A DNA stretch of 64,000 nt from Paenibacillus sp. FSL W8-0186. Lineage in GTDB: Bacteria > Bacillota > Bacilli > Paenibacillales > Paenibacillaceae. The stretch spans positions 4,085,001 through 4,149,000 of the forward strand of contig NZ_CP150207.1 in NCBI RefSeq assembly GCF_037969765.1. Reading direction: 5' to 3'. Below, piece by piece: positions 17,544-26,661 of the stretch; positions within the stretch are counted from its first letter, which is position 1; the number at the start of each line of letters is the position of its first letter. A model generated the notes under the pieces. It did no database searches, was not told the origin of the DNA, and worked only from the letters and a program-made list of their open reading frames with translations. The translations under genes and the position numbers were made by a program.

Positions 17544-19118
17544 CTAGATCTTGTTCTTTTTTCTATACTCCCCGGGCGTCATTCCCATGCTCGCTTTAAA
17601 TTGCCGGTTGAAATAAATAATGTTTTTGTAGCCCATCAATTCGGCCACCTCATACACCTTAAGGGTCGGATCGCGCAGAAGCTGGCAGACCCGGTTCATC
17701 TTGCATTCGTTCAAATATTCGCTAAACAGCATGCCTGTCTCTTCCTTAAACAGATGACCCAGGTAGTTCGGCGTGAAATCAAAATGCGCCGCCACTTCCT
17801 TCAAAGTGATCTTCTTCTCCAAATGTTCCTCGACATAGCCCATGATTTCGTCGATCAGCTTGCGCTTCTGCCGCTGCCGCTTCACGTACAGCTTCTCCGA
17901 CAGCTCGAAGAACCTCCGTCTCAGCCAGGATACAACGTCATGCACCGTCTCGAACTGAAACAGCACATCGGGCTGATGTGATTCCCACTCCAAGAGCTCG
18001 TACAAATTCTCGCTGCGCTGCAGCAATTCGGCATGCAGGCTTGATGTGATGCGAATAATGAGCTCGTACACCTCCTTCTTGCTGGCCAGCGGCATGTCCT
18101 TGTAGAGCAGCAGATCAAGCAAACAGTCATCGATGACGACCAGATCATAGTCCATAATGGCATTCAGCATGGCGGAAATGGTGCCGTCAATCGGCGTGCC
18201 GGGAGCTCCCTGCCTCGCCGGCTCCATCGGATCGCGCAGGAGACGGTTCTTGCCGAGCAGCCATTTCGCGCTTAGCGAGGCTTGGGCCTGCTGAAAGGAT
18301 TCATGCAGGCCTTGGGCGTCATTTGTATATTTCCCTACGCCTACAGTAACTGTATAAGAAGTAGTCTGTGCGACTTCTTGAATAAGCTCATTGAGCCGCT
18401 TTACGAACAGGTCCTCGGGTAATGCCGACAAAACAATCAGCCTAGTCTGTCTAGCTATTGTTAGGGCGCCAAGCTCCGTACCCATCGCCAGCGATTTAAT
18501 CCGCTGAATAATGGTGCGCGTCTCCACCCGGCGAACATCCTCGGATAAATCCCGCAGCTTCCACTCCAAGTCATCGATTTCGATGAACGCGGCGGCGCAG
18601 CCAGATGACAGTAGCGGGTGGAGAATGCTCTGCAGATGCGGCTCGGGAAAACCGGGATCGTCGTGTTCCAGCCACCTCAGCAGCAGCTCCTCGCTAACCA
18701 GCGATAACGTCTCGGAGTAAGAACGCGCCTGTTCCTTCTCTTCCTCCACCTCTGCGCAAAGCTTGCTAAGCAGATCATACAGCTCCTTGTCTTCTACCGG
18801 CTTCAACAAATAATCACACGCGTTGATTTCTATTGCTTCCCGGGCATAATTGAAATCCTCGTGGCCGCTAATGAACACGACCTTAACCTCGGGGTTAATC
18901 ACTTTGGCTTTACGTGCAAACTCTGTTCCCGACATGATCGGCATCCGGATATCCGACAGGATCAGGTCGATGCGCTGCTCCTCCATCACTTTCAAAGCCA
19001 GAAAACCGCTGTTGGCCGTTCCGGCGACATGGATGTCCAGTCCGCTTGCCAGGACTCTGCGGCGCAGCCACTCCAAATCGACGGCCTCATCGTCTACCAG
19101 CAATACATTTACGCTCAT
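17544..19118 (-). CDS. YesN-type response regulator with AraC-family output domain
   Basis: A 524-residue regulator. The receiver domain starts VNVLLVDDEAVDLEWLRRR with phosphoacceptor Asp56 in LILSDIRMP and Lys in DYLLKPVEDKEL. After a long linker, the last 100 residues contain AraC helix-turn-helix motifs (LKEVAAHFDFTPNYLGHLFK; VYEVAELMGYKNIIYFNRQF) and end GMTPGEYRKK. The start has GAGAGGAG 9 bp upstream. It follows its kinase by 32 bp and precedes LplB/YtcP/LipO-type transporter genes, which are the expected target by analogy with other YesM/YesN-linked transporters. Confidence 0.95.
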   Translation of the reverse strand: MSVNVLLVDDEAVDLEWLRRRVLASGLDIHVAGTANSGFLALKVMEEQRIDLILSDIRMPIMSGTEFARKAKVINPEVKVVFISGHEDFNYAREAIEINACDYLLKPVEDKELYDLLSKLCAEVEEEKEQARSYSETLSLVSEELLLRWLEHDDPGFPEPHLQSILHPLLSSGCAAAFIEIDDLEWKLRDLSEDVRRVETRTIIQRIKSLAMGTELGALTIARQTRLIVLSALPEDLFVKRLNELIQEVAQTTSYTVTVGVGKYTNDAQGLHESFQQAQASLSAKWLLGKNRLLRDPMEPARQGAPGTPIDGTISAMLNAIMDYDLVVIDDCLLDLLLYKDMPLASKKEVYELIIRITSSLHAELLQRSENLYELLEWESHQPDVLFQFETVHDVVSWLRRRFFELSEKLYVKRQRQKRKLIDEIMGYVEEHLEKKITLKEVAAHFDFTPNYLGHLFKEETGMLFSEYLNECKMNRVCQLLRDPTLKVYEVAELMGYKNIIYFNRQFKASMGMTPGEYRKKNKI

Positions 19119-19150
19119 CTTTTGCGACTCCTCTCTAAGAAGTATTATCG

Positions 19151-20923
19151 TTAATACGGCATATTTGGCAATTCGGGCGTATCGGCAGCATCACCGTGAC
19201 CGGCCGGCAGGAGAAGCCGCACCGTCGTCCCCCCGCCGTAAATACTAGCGATTTGAACACCGTAGGCTTCGCCGTACCTGAGCTTGATTCGTTCATCCAC
19301 ATTTCTTACCCCATAGCCTCCGGTTTGGCTGGGCCCCGTCATAAGCAGCCTGACCTGCTCGGAACGCATACCTACCCCGTTGTCGATGATCTTCAGTTCG
19401 ACGTCATTGTTTATGCGACGGCCCGTAATCCGAATCGCGATCGTTTCTCCGAACCAGGCATGCTTGAATACGTTCTCGACGAAGGGCTGCAAAATCAGCT
19501 TGATGACCTGATAGTCCAGTATCTCAGATTCGACATCGACCTGCACAGTAAATGCGTCGGCGTACTTGACGCGCTGAATTTCCAGGTACGTCTCGACCTG
19601 CTCCAACTCTTTTCCCAAATGAATATGTACATTTCCTTGATTCAGTGTTAACCGGTAAAAGCGGGAGAGACCCTGGACCATCTCCGTGACCTTGCCGATC
19701 TCCCCCAGGTTCGCCAAACTATTGATCGTTGACAATGTGTTATAGAGAAAATGGGGATTGATCTGTGCCTGCAGCGCTTCCAGTTCGGCCTGCTTCTTCT
19801 GAATCCCTTGCAAATACACGCTATCGATCAGCTCCTGGATATTCATCGCCATCATGTTGAAAGCTTCGGCAATCTGCACGAACTCGTCATTTCCCGAAAA
19901 GCGGATGCGCTTCTGAAAATTTCCTTCCTGAAAAGAACGGACAAGCATGACGATCCGGGTCATTTTTCGTCCGTTAAGCCTGGCTACCATGAATCCAATT
20001 AAGGTCATCCCGATAAAGCTGATTGCGCACACCCCAAGAATCACCCGCTGCAGCTTTCCAGCATCTTTCGTCAAATATGCCTTCGGAACAAGCGTTTCGA
20101 TAGCAAAATCAGTCCCTGAGATAGGCTCATGAAGACGAAGATAGGCATCGCTGCCTCCTGTCTGTTCCCCCAGTTCAGCTTGTTCGGCTAATTCCGCAGG
20201 GCCGCGCTGGTACACCCGCTCTCCTGTCAGCTGATGGATTAACCGGACTGTGATCCCTTCTTCTACCGGAAAAGTAGCTAAATTGCCGAACAAAGCGTCG
20301 AGAGGCACAGTAATCCGCACATAGCCGATGATTGCCCCGTAGTCGCTGTATGATACGAGCTTGCGGATGTGGGAAATATGGTCCAGTTTTTTATCCGTAT
20401 CGATTTGGACCCAAAGATTGTTGCGCTCCGAATTTTTGTACAGCTGATACCAGTCGGTTGCCTCGATGTCCCGCAAAGGCAGGATATAATAATCACTTTG
20501 CTTGATCGGTTCTTCCAAATTATCGCCATTGATTATGATCATGTCGCTATTGGGCGTGTAGAGCATGAAGCGGATGTTGTTGCCGAACAGCTGCAGCGGC
20601 GACACGATTTGCGGGATGATCTCATCCTTCATCGTCAAATAAATGTCCAGCGGCTCTCCCTTTTTCTGCAGCGCTCTTTGAAAAGCCACGCTGCCGAACA
20701 GTGTATCCGACATGCGCTGGATTTCATCCATTTGGTACTGAATATTGTATCTGGCCTGCTCCATCCCGGTACGGATATTCGTCTCCGCCATCTCTGTCCG
20801 CGACTGCGTCAGCATCGTATAAGAGATATATCCAATGAGCACATCCGTCAGCAGCACTAGGAGCAAGTAAGGGATCATCATTTTATATGTAAAAGGCACG
20901 TAACGCTTTTTCAAGTTAGGCAT
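19151..20923 (-). CDS. YesM-type sensor histidine kinase
   Basis: A 590-residue membrane kinase with an N-terminal membrane segment (about 13-33), a 270-residue extracellular sensor region, a second segment near 305-325 (VILGVCAISFIGMTLIGFMV), a HAMP domain, His_kinase motif INPHFLYNTLSTINSL (His at about 391) and HATPase_c with IDNGVGMRSEQV and GGYGVRNVDERIKLRYG. The start follows AAAAGGGGAG. It opens a unit with the response regulator and transporter genes. The signal is unknown; proteins of this kind usually sense saccharides at the outer membrane face. Confidence 0.95.
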   Translation of the reverse strand: MPNLKKRYVPFTYKMMIPYLLLVLLTDVLIGYISYTMLTQSRTEMAETNIRTGMEQARYNIQYQMDEIQRMSDTLFGSVAFQRALQKKGEPLDIYLTMKDEIIPQIVSPLQLFGNNIRFMLYTPNSDMIIINGDNLEEPIKQSDYYILPLRDIEATDWYQLYKNSERNNLWVQIDTDKKLDHISHIRKLVSYSDYGAIIGYVRITVPLDALFGNLATFPVEEGITVRLIHQLTGERVYQRGPAELAEQAELGEQTGGSDAYLRLHEPISGTDFAIETLVPKAYLTKDAGKLQRVILGVCAISFIGMTLIGFMVARLNGRKMTRIVMLVRSFQEGNFQKRIRFSGNDEFVQIAEAFNMMAMNIQELIDSVYLQGIQKKQAELEALQAQINPHFLYNTLSTINSLANLGEIGKVTEMVQGLSRFYRLTLNQGNVHIHLGKELEQVETYLEIQRVKYADAFTVQVDVESEILDYQVIKLILQPFVENVFKHAWFGETIAIRITGRRINNDVELKIIDNGVGMRSEQVRLLMTGPSQTGGYGVRNVDERIKLRYGEAYGVQIASIYGGGTTVRLLLPAGHGDAADTPELPNMPY

Positions 20924-21064
20924 CGCTATGACTCCCCTTTTAAACGATGATGTTGGATATTTATCTTATCGTAACAGATCGCCCAGATATGTATATCAAT
21001 CTTTGTATATTTACTGGATAGGCCAGGATTTTTCCTGTTATTAATTGTACGCCAGCCAAACTAT

Positions 21065-21119
21065 CAATAAAAAAGCAGCATGGACAGGCTTGGCCGCTGC
21101 CTTGCTGTCCATGCTGCTC
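21065..21119 (-). terminator. Strong terminator of the glycosyltransferase operon
   Basis: Minus strand GCAGCATGGACAG and CTGTCCATGCTGC form a perfect 13-bp stem; the loop contains a smaller hairpin (GGCAGCGGCC). TTTTTTATTG follows. It closes the operon ending at 21226. The rest of 20924-21225 shows only the kinase upstream region and AT-rich sequence. Confidence 0.88.
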
Positions 21120-21225
21120 CGACTAATATCTTCATCAGCTACGATGTTATTTCTCTATGACTATCTACTTTTCTCTTACCCTCTTCCACTGCTTCTATGT
21201 TCATTGTTCTCTTTAACTTATTTTC

Positions 21226-22338
21226 CTATGGCTGTTTCTCGTTTGCCAAATGCCCCTCATACATAACCTCAGCCAGCAAATAGGAGATGGTCGATTCTGC
21301 ACCCCGGTTCAAATTCACCCCGCACTCCTGCAGACCGTCGCAGCAGCTGCCCTCTTCGTGATCAGCAAGAGGCACCCCGGCATCGTTGTCGCCGTAGAAC
21401 CAGGCATGGCAAGCCCGTGCCGTCTCACGGTAACGAATTTCGCCCGTCAGTTCGCCCGCCTTGGTGCAGGCCAGCATCAGCTTCATGACATCGATCGGCT
21501 GCTGATCCCATAAGGCCCGGGAATGCCGCGAGCACCAGCCCCTGTTGCCGATCGGACGAATATGATGTTCCTTAGGGCTGCGGCTGCGCAGGATGAGGAA
21601 GTCGAGGCTGCTCAAGGCGATGTCGAGCGCTTCCCTGTCACCGGTCGATTCATAGGCCCACAGCATCCCCCAAGGCAGAAGCCCGTTGCTGTAAGTCATC
21701 TCGGCCTCATACCACTGCCAATCCGCCGCCGCATGGCTGCGGTAACTTTGCTTAAGGCGGCGCGTCAGCTCCTGGATCGCGGAGTCCGCCAGCTCTGCTG
21801 AAAATGCATAAGCTGCTGCTCCGCCATGGATTCGACCATCGTGGTAACCATGTCTTTTGAGCAGGCCCAGCGCTGCCAACGCGTGAGCCCATCCCCGGGG
21901 CTTCCGCAGCGTGGAGACCAGCGGGAGTGAATGGGCGAGCAATGTTTCTGCAGCCAGCCGCCTGCCGGGATCCTCCAGGCGGCAGTAAGCCAGAGCGGAC
22001 GCCCACAGGCACCGGCCCAGGCAGTCCTCCGAAGGGACTTCCGGCTCCTTCGAGCGATCATAAGCAATATTGTTATGATAATGGCCGTCCTCCTTCTGCA
22101 CCCACAACATAAACGCCAAATAAGTATCGATTAGCGTCAAGAGCAGCGGGCGATCCTGCTCGCCGGACAATTCCAGAAGCTCCAGGCTGGCCCAGAGCGC
22201 GCGGGCCTGGTCATCCGTGCTGTAGCCCTCTTTCCGCCGGGGAATTTTCCCGAGTGCGTGCTCTGTAATCCCCGTATCGTCGGTCAGTCGCTGAAGATGG
22301 GCCAGCCCGGGAAGCCTTCTGCTTATCGTGGCTGTCAT
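21226..22338 (-). CDS. Six-hairpin glycosidase-like protein linked to a glycosyltransferase
   Basis: A 370-residue soluble protein without signal peptide. Alternating helical stretches with aromatic-acidic loops (STDDQARALWASLELLEL, EDCLGRCLWASALAYCRLED, WYEAEMTYSNGLLPWGMLWA, NRGAESTISYLLAEVMYEG) resemble the alpha/alpha toroid of six-hairpin glycosidases and the uncharacterised proteins often encoded next to GT4 glycosyltransferases. Its ATG overlaps the upstream stop (TAATG), so translation is coupled. It might trim or process the sugar chain made by its partners, but no catalytic residues can be named. Glycosidase activity is inference. Confidence 0.75.
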   Translation of the reverse strand: MTATISRRLPGLAHLQRLTDDTGITEHALGKIPRRKEGYSTDDQARALWASLELLELSGEQDRPLLLTLIDTYLAFMLWVQKEDGHYHNNIAYDRSKEPEVPSEDCLGRCLWASALAYCRLEDPGRRLAAETLLAHSLPLVSTLRKPRGWAHALAALGLLKRHGYHDGRIHGGAAAYAFSAELADSAIQELTRRLKQSYRSHAAADWQWYEAEMTYSNGLLPWGMLWAYESTGDREALDIALSSLDFLILRSRSPKEHHIRPIGNRGWCSRHSRALWDQQPIDVMKLMLACTKAGELTGEIRYRETARACHAWFYGDNDAGVPLADHEEGSCCDGLQECGVNLNRGAESTISYLLAEVMYEGHLANEKQP

Positions 22339-23552
22339 TACGCTTCCACAACCTTCGGAGCCAATTCCCGCCGATCCTGCTTAAGGCTGGAGGCGGCTGC
22401 GCCAGCCTTTGCCTTGGCGGCGAGCTGGCCGAACAAGCTCAGGTGCAGCTTGCCGACTTTTGGCCAGTGCATGGCACGGGCGATGTTCATCATGCTGCGC
22501 TCAAGCTCCAGCCGTTCCTCCTCGCTACCGAGAAGCTTGCACATCCGCTCGGCCCACTGCCCGGCGTCGCCGGGCGCAAGCAGCAGCTCCGGATAGCTTC
22601 CCAGGAGCTCCTCCGCATATACGTAAGGGGTGCTCAGCACCGGCCGCCCCAATCCTACGGCATAGGCCAGCGTGCCGCTCGTGATTTGCTGCAGCCCGGG
22701 ATAAGGCGTCACGTAGAGATCGCAGGCCGACAGCAGGCCAACCAGTTCATCCTCCTCCACGTAACGGTCGATCATCGTTACATGGTCCTCCAGCCCGCGC
22801 TGCTGAACCATCGCTTGCAGCTCCTCGCGATAGGCCTCTCCTTCCTGCTTCTTCACCTCGGGATGCGTCTGTCCGACGATCGCGTACAGGACGTCCGGCA
22901 CCTCGCGGGCTACTTTGTCCAGCGCATGTATGACCGTCTCCAATCCCTTACCCCGGCCGAGCAGCCCGAAGGTCATCACGACCTTCCGCCCGTTCCAGCC
23001 CATTTTGCGGCGGTACGATATCCGCTTGCCAGGAGCCGGCTCCGGTGTGCCATGGGGGACGACCTGGATTTTCTCCCGGGGGATCCGGAAGGCGCTGTGC
23101 AGGAAATCTACCGCCCTGCGGTTCATGACCATGATCATATCGGCTCGCTTCGCCAGACGCTCCTGCACGCTGCGGTAAGGCTCCTCCGGCTGCTCGAAGA
23201 CCGTATGGAAAGTCACGGCCAGTGGCTTTTCCAAGCGCTCGGCAAGATCCAGCACATATCCTCCGGCTTCTCCGCCGAATATCCCGAACTCATGCTGGAG
23301 CGATACTACAGCCACCTCGCTGCGGTTCAGCCGGTCGGCCGCCCGGATATAAGCGGTTCGGTCATGCTTGTCGAGCTCCCAGATGCCGGGAGCTGTCTCT
23401 AGTCCTGTAGCCTCGCTCGTCCGCAGGGCAATGACCGGATCGATGCCCCGCCATCCTCTCGCCCCCCGGATGCTCTGGCGCAAATGATGAGTATATGTGG
23501 CAATGCCGCAGCGTTGGGGAATATAAGTACCGATAAAAGCGATTTTCGTCAT
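22338..23552 (-). CDS. GT4-family glycosyltransferase
   Basis: A 404-residue cytoplasmic GT-B enzyme. The N-terminal domain opens IAFIGTYIPQRCGIATYTHH, with the family acceptor-side loop VVSLQHEFGIFGGEAGGYVL. The C-terminal nucleotide-sugar domain has TFGLLGRGKGLETVIHAL and the E-x7-E-like region YPGLQQITSGTLAYAVGLGR. It should move a hexose from an NDP-sugar to an acceptor. The ATG overlaps the stop of the nucleotidyltransferase gene by 4 bp (ATGA). Donor and acceptor are unknown; the neighbour could supply the donor. Confidence 0.9.
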   Translation of the reverse strand: MTKIAFIGTYIPQRCGIATYTHHLRQSIRGARGWRGIDPVIALRTSEATGLETAPGIWELDKHDRTAYIRAADRLNRSEVAVVSLQHEFGIFGGEAGGYVLDLAERLEKPLAVTFHTVFEQPEEPYRSVQERLAKRADMIMVMNRRAVDFLHSAFRIPREKIQVVPHGTPEPAPGKRISYRRKMGWNGRKVVMTFGLLGRGKGLETVIHALDKVAREVPDVLYAIVGQTHPEVKKQEGEAYREELQAMVQQRGLEDHVTMIDRYVEEDELVGLLSACDLYVTPYPGLQQITSGTLAYAVGLGRPVLSTPYVYAEELLGSYPELLLAPGDAGQWAERMCKLLGSEEERLELERSMMNIARAMHWPKVGKLHLSLFGQLAAKAKAGAAASSLKQDRRELAPKVVEA

Positions 23553-24592
23553 AACGACACCGCCTCCTTCATCCGATTAACGACGGCTTCATAGAGCGCA
23601 TAATTCGGGCCAGCCTCCGCGCCCGTGCCGAAGACGCATTGATGAAGCTGCGCCCCGGACTCGACGCGGCAGCCTTCCCATAGAATCGTTTCGGACAGCT
23701 CCGCCTGCTCTTTAATGATGCAGCCGTTCCCGATTACGGAATACGGCCCAATGGTTACGCCGTCCTCAATCCGCACTTTGTCCCCGATAAGCACCGGAGG
23801 AACGATCGTGGCCCGGGGCGAAATTCTGCACTGCCGCCCGACCCAGACCCCTGGACGGATCTCCTCGCCATAAATCGGAATCGGCAGCTTTCGATCGAGC
23901 ACATCCCAATGCACCTGGCGGTATCTCGCCCTTGTGCCCATATCAAGCCAATAGCCTTTAAGCTGATAACCATAGACGCCCATTCCCGTACGAATCAGCT
24001 TCGGAAAGACCTCCCGCTCGATGGAAACCTCCCTTCCGGCGGGAATAAGCTGCAGCGCCTCCTTGTTCATGACATAGATTCCCGCATTGATGAGCCGGGA
24101 CGGCGACTCCTCCTTCCGCGGCTTCTCCACGAAGCGGACGATGCGCTGTCCTTCAGCAAGTTCAACGACACCGAATTGCGAAGGATCCTCTACCTCCGTC
24201 AGCCCAATGGTCACCGCCTGCCCGTGCCCGGCATGAAAATCGACGAGCGGCTTCAGGTCGAGCTCCTGCACCACATCGGCATTAAGAACGATAAATGAAT
24301 TGCCGAGCTTCGATTCAGCGTGCTTGATCGCCCCGGCCGTGCCCAGCGCCTCCTTCTCCAGCGTGTAGTCGATGCTCACTCCCCACTTCCTCCCGCTGCC
24401 AAAATATCCGCGAACCAGCTCGGGATAATGCTTGAGGGCAATGACGATTTCACGGAAACCTTGGTCCCGGAGCTGAGTAATCAAGTGCTCCAGCCAAGGC
24501 CGGTTCCCAACCGGAGCCATGGGTTTCGGGTATTGGCCCGTTAATGGCAGCAGACGGCTGCCCATTCCTCCCGCTAACAGCAATGCCTTCAT
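23549..24592 (-). CDS. Sugar-phosphate nucleotidyltransferase (mannose-1-P guanylyltransferase/glucose-1-P NTase-like)
   Basis: About 347 residues. The N-terminal Rossmann domain has the NTP signature KALLLAGGMGSRLLPLTGQY then PKPMAPVGNRPWLEHL, and the metal-site Asp in FIVLNADVVQELDL. After residue 250 the sequence turns into left-handed beta-helix hexapeptides (PPVLIGDKVRIEDGVTIGPY, SVIGNGCIIKEQAEL). The reaction is sugar-1-phosphate plus NTP to NDP-sugar; base and sugar specificity cannot be read. Start 24592 is chosen for family agreement (MKALLL); ATG 24601 is also possible behind AAGGAAGGG. It overlaps the GT4 gene. Confidence 0.9.
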   Translation of the reverse strand: MKALLLAGGMGSRLLPLTGQYPKPMAPVGNRPWLEHLITQLRDQGFREIVIALKHYPELVRGYFGSGRKWGVSIDYTLEKEALGTAGAIKHAESKLGNSFIVLNADVVQELDLKPLVDFHAGHGQAVTIGLTEVEDPSQFGVVELAEGQRIVRFVEKPRKEESPSRLINAGIYVMNKEALQLIPAGREVSIEREVFPKLIRTGMGVYGYQLKGYWLDMGTRARYRQVHWDVLDRKLPIPIYGEEIRPGVWVGRQCRISPRATIVPPVLIGDKVRIEDGVTIGPYSVIGNGCIIKEQAELSETILWEGCRVESGAQLHQCVFGTGAEAGPNYALYEAVVNRMKEAVSL

Positions 24593-24693
24593 TACAAACA
24601 TCACCCTTCCTTGATCGATATTAAAAAAGCTGAATCATGGCGGTCGATTTTTCAACGATCATGTTGCCATAATAGTGAAAATTCACGTCATCT

Positions 24694-24924
24694 TCAGCTT
24701 CCTTGCTTTGTTGTCTCCGGCTTGTCCTCAAGCCGCAGCATCCGCTTTATGCTTTTTTTCAGGCGCTTGGCCTGATTTCCCGTTCGAATAGCCATCTGCT
24801 TGAATCCCATATTCCAGGACAGCATCGTATGTTCCGCCTGAAATATAGCGATGGCTCCGACTGCTGCGCCGCTGCCTGGCAGCTGCAGGCAGCTTTGCGG
24901 GCTTGCCCCTTTTGTCAGCCACAT
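24694..24924 (-). CDS. Small uncharacterised protein, 76 residues
   Basis: Not recognised. The ATG at 24924 has a near-ideal site, AAAGGAGG at 6 bp, which argues strongly for translation. The protein starts MWLTKGASPQSCLQLPGSG, has a short apolar stretch AAVGAIAIFQAEHTMLSW and a very basic C-terminal half (QAKRLKKSIKRMLRLEDK). It could associate with membrane or acidic polymer. It is 101 bp upstream of the nucleotidyltransferase gene with no terminator between, so it probably heads that operon. An overlapping frame starting at a GTG near 24922 is less well placed. Confidence 0.68.
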   Translation of the reverse strand: MWLTKGASPQSCLQLPGSGAAVGAIAIFQAEHTMLSWNMGFKQMAIRTGNQAKRLKKSIKRMLRLEDKPETTKQGS

Positions 24925-24982
24925 ACGTATCCTCCTTTCGATATTAGCACTCAATGAAGTCGGCTGCTAATATTATTATAAA

Positions 24983-25074
24983 AATAAGACCCGCCTCGAT
25001 TTCAACCGGCGAATTTGGACAAAAATTCCCCTGTTGGCCGATTTAACCGAAAAATGCGGGTCTTATTCCTATCC
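24983..25074 (-). terminator. Long-loop hairpin after the anti-sigma gene
   Basis: Minus strand AATAAGACCCGC and GCGGGTCTTATT are perfect arms separated by about 60 nt and followed by TTTAT. It is probably the terminator of the sigma/anti-sigma unit. The loop holds two near-direct repeats, CGGTTAAATCG and CGGTTGAAATCG. Confidence 0.6.
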
Positions 25075-25139
25075 TTTGATGCGATATTTCTTAAATTCTA
25101 TTGGATTCACCTCTAAAAGGGCTTTTTCTTCCCACACTA

Positions 25140-26003
25140 TCACCGTTTCATTTCTACCCATACCGCCTCGGGACCGGTCTGCACCCTGCTGCCGCCCTTC
25201 GGCTCCAGGCTAATGATCAGCCGCTCGGCTTCCTCCGCCCCGTATCCGTGGTAATAGGTTTTCCCCTGGGGATGCTGCACCGGAAGAATTCCCGGGCTGC
25301 TCGCCTCGTCCTCCATCTGCAGCCAAATCTGATAATCCTTCTCCACCACCGAGTGGAGCCCGTCCACAACGATCAGCATTTCGCCGGATTTCCGCTTCAG
25401 CCAGACCGTGCCTTCCCCGTAATAAGGAGGGTGAGGCTCAATCGCATACCGTTCCGTATCAGCGCTCTGGATCAGATGGATTTGATGTGAAATATCCCGT
25501 TCAATCCGGCTTTGCTGCTCGCCGGGCCAGTTCTGCGGACGAAGGGCAAACAAGCCGCCGAGCAGGAGGATCATCGCCAGCCCGCCTATGGCGCCGAAGG
25601 TATATCGGCTTCGATCCGCTGCCCATTTGCGGTGAATTGAACGCAGGCGGAATGAGAAGATCAGCCTGCGGCGCAGCCTGCGCGGCGGATGCGGCAATGA
25701 GTACACTGGTGCATGCGGGCCCAAATGGGCCTGCCAATTCGCAGGAGTCTCCCCGCCGCCCTCCGAATCGTTTAAGATCGGTCCGATGCCGATGGCGGCC
25801 TGACCCAGCAGCCCCGTCCATTCATGAATCATCGCATCGCAGGACCGGCACTGCCGCCGGTGCTCCTCCATCCTGGCCTTCTCTCCGTCCGGCAGCCGTC
25901 CCATTGCGAAATCGGCCAGCTGCTCCTCCGCAAACAAGCCGCAGGGCTCAGCCCGGTCATGAAGCGGATCCATCGGATTATTTATGCAATTTATCCTGCG
26001 CAT
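25140..26003 (-). CDS. Anti-sigma factor, RskA-like with zinc-finger head
   Basis: About 287 residues (277 if the ATG at 25973 is used). The N-terminal cytoplasmic part has the anti-sigma zinc motif H-R-R-Q-C-R-S-C in MEEHRRQCRSCDAM. A single membrane segment follows (TFGAIGGLAMILLLGGLFAL, near residue 140). The extracellular C-terminal half matches the RskA-type domain (VDGLHSVVEKDYQIWLQMED, ISLEPKGGSRVQTGPEAVWV). It should hold the ECF sigma factor encoded just upstream inactive until membrane proteolysis. ATG 26003 overlaps the sigma gene by 26 bp behind GGGGGAGTGGAG; the later ATG lacks a ribosome site. Confidence 0.88.
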   Translation of the reverse strand: MRRINCINNPMDPLHDRAEPCGLFAEEQLADFAMGRLPDGEKARMEEHRRQCRSCDAMIHEWTGLLGQAAIGIGPILNDSEGGGETPANWQAHLGPHAPVYSLPHPPRRLRRRLIFSFRLRSIHRKWAADRSRYTFGAIGGLAMILLLGGLFALRPQNWPGEQQSRIERDISHQIHLIQSADTERYAIEPHPPYYGEGTVWLKRKSGEMLIVVDGLHSVVEKDYQIWLQMEDEASSPGILPVQHPQGKTYYHGYGAEEAERLIISLEPKGGSRVQTGPEAVWVEMKR

Positions 26004-26592
26004 ACGGCTCCACTCCCCCTCCCAGCTTGCCCAGGTTCATCTCGTCCAGCCGGCGCCGCAAATTGCGGATGCCATAACGGATTAACGACTTGACCGTTCC
26101 AACGGGCCTCTTCATATGCTCGGCGATTTCGCGATGCGACAGCTGCTCAATATAGCTTCCATGAAGCGCCATCCGCTGCATCGGCGGGATAGCCTGCATC
26201 GCCTGCTTCAGCTGCTCCTGCTCCCATTTGCGCAGCGCCTCATACTCAGCGGATTCCATCCCCCTGCTCCAGAGGATATCCGCTTCCTGATCCATGCTCC
26301 ATTCCTCCGCCACAGACCACCGCTGCTGCTTCCGCAGCCGATCCAGGGCCCGGCTGCGCGTGCGTACCGCAAGCCAGGCCTCCACACTGCCCCGAGCCGG
26401 ATTATAGCTGCCTGCCTTATCCATAATTTCAATGAATACATCGTGACACACGTCCTCCGCCTCGGCAGCATTCTTCATGCACTGCTCTGCCAACCTGTAC
26501 ACCATCGGAGCATAGGCATCGTAGAAACGGCCGAACGCCGTTACCGATCCCTCCGCAATCTCCGCCAGCCATAATTCGGGGCTCTCCTTCAT
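25978..26592 (-). CDS. ECF-type RNA polymerase sigma factor (SigK/RskA-type pair)
   Basis: A 204-residue sigma-70 family protein. Region 2 lies at about 15-85 (YDAYAPMVYRLAEQCMKNAA, EDVCHDVFIEIMDKAG, VEAWLAVRTRSRALDRLRK). Region 4 lies at about 130-190 (IPPMQRMALHGSYIEQLSHR with HTH HREIAEHMKRPVGTVKSLIR). The ATG at 26592 follows AAGGAGG by 8 bp. The pairing with an RskA-like anti-sigma and the divergent NEW3/ABC operon suggest an envelope-stress unit, with that operon as a candidate target. Confidence 0.93.
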   Translation of the reverse strand: MKESPELWLAEIAEGSVTAFGRFYDAYAPMVYRLAEQCMKNAAEAEDVCHDVFIEIMDKAGSYNPARGSVEAWLAVRTRSRALDRLRKQQRWSVAEEWSMDQEADILWSRGMESAEYEALRKWEQEQLKQAMQAIPPMQRMALHGSYIEQLSHREIAEHMKRPVGTVKSLIRYGIRNLRRRLDEMNLGKLGGGVEPYAQDKLHK

Positions 26593-26661
26593 CCCCCGTC
26601 CCTCCTTGACCATAACCTGTAACTTAGGATCATATTGGGCCTATCTTAGGGCCAGTTATTT

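Noticed and set aside
21045..21266. 73-codon plus-strand frame between the second sensor kinase and the six-hairpin gene
   Set aside because: It lies across a strong terminator hairpin and has no ribosome site.
22443..23402. Long plus-strand frame (319 codons) opposite the GT4 gene, and similar ones at 9206-10006, 57366-58316 and 60811-61734
   Set aside because: Antisense shadows in GC-rich coding sequence; the minus-strand genes have clear domains and ribosome sites.
24728..24922. GTG-started frame overlapping the 76-residue small gene
   Set aside because: The same AAAGGAGG site favours the ATG two bases upstream; low-complexity composition suggests a shadow.
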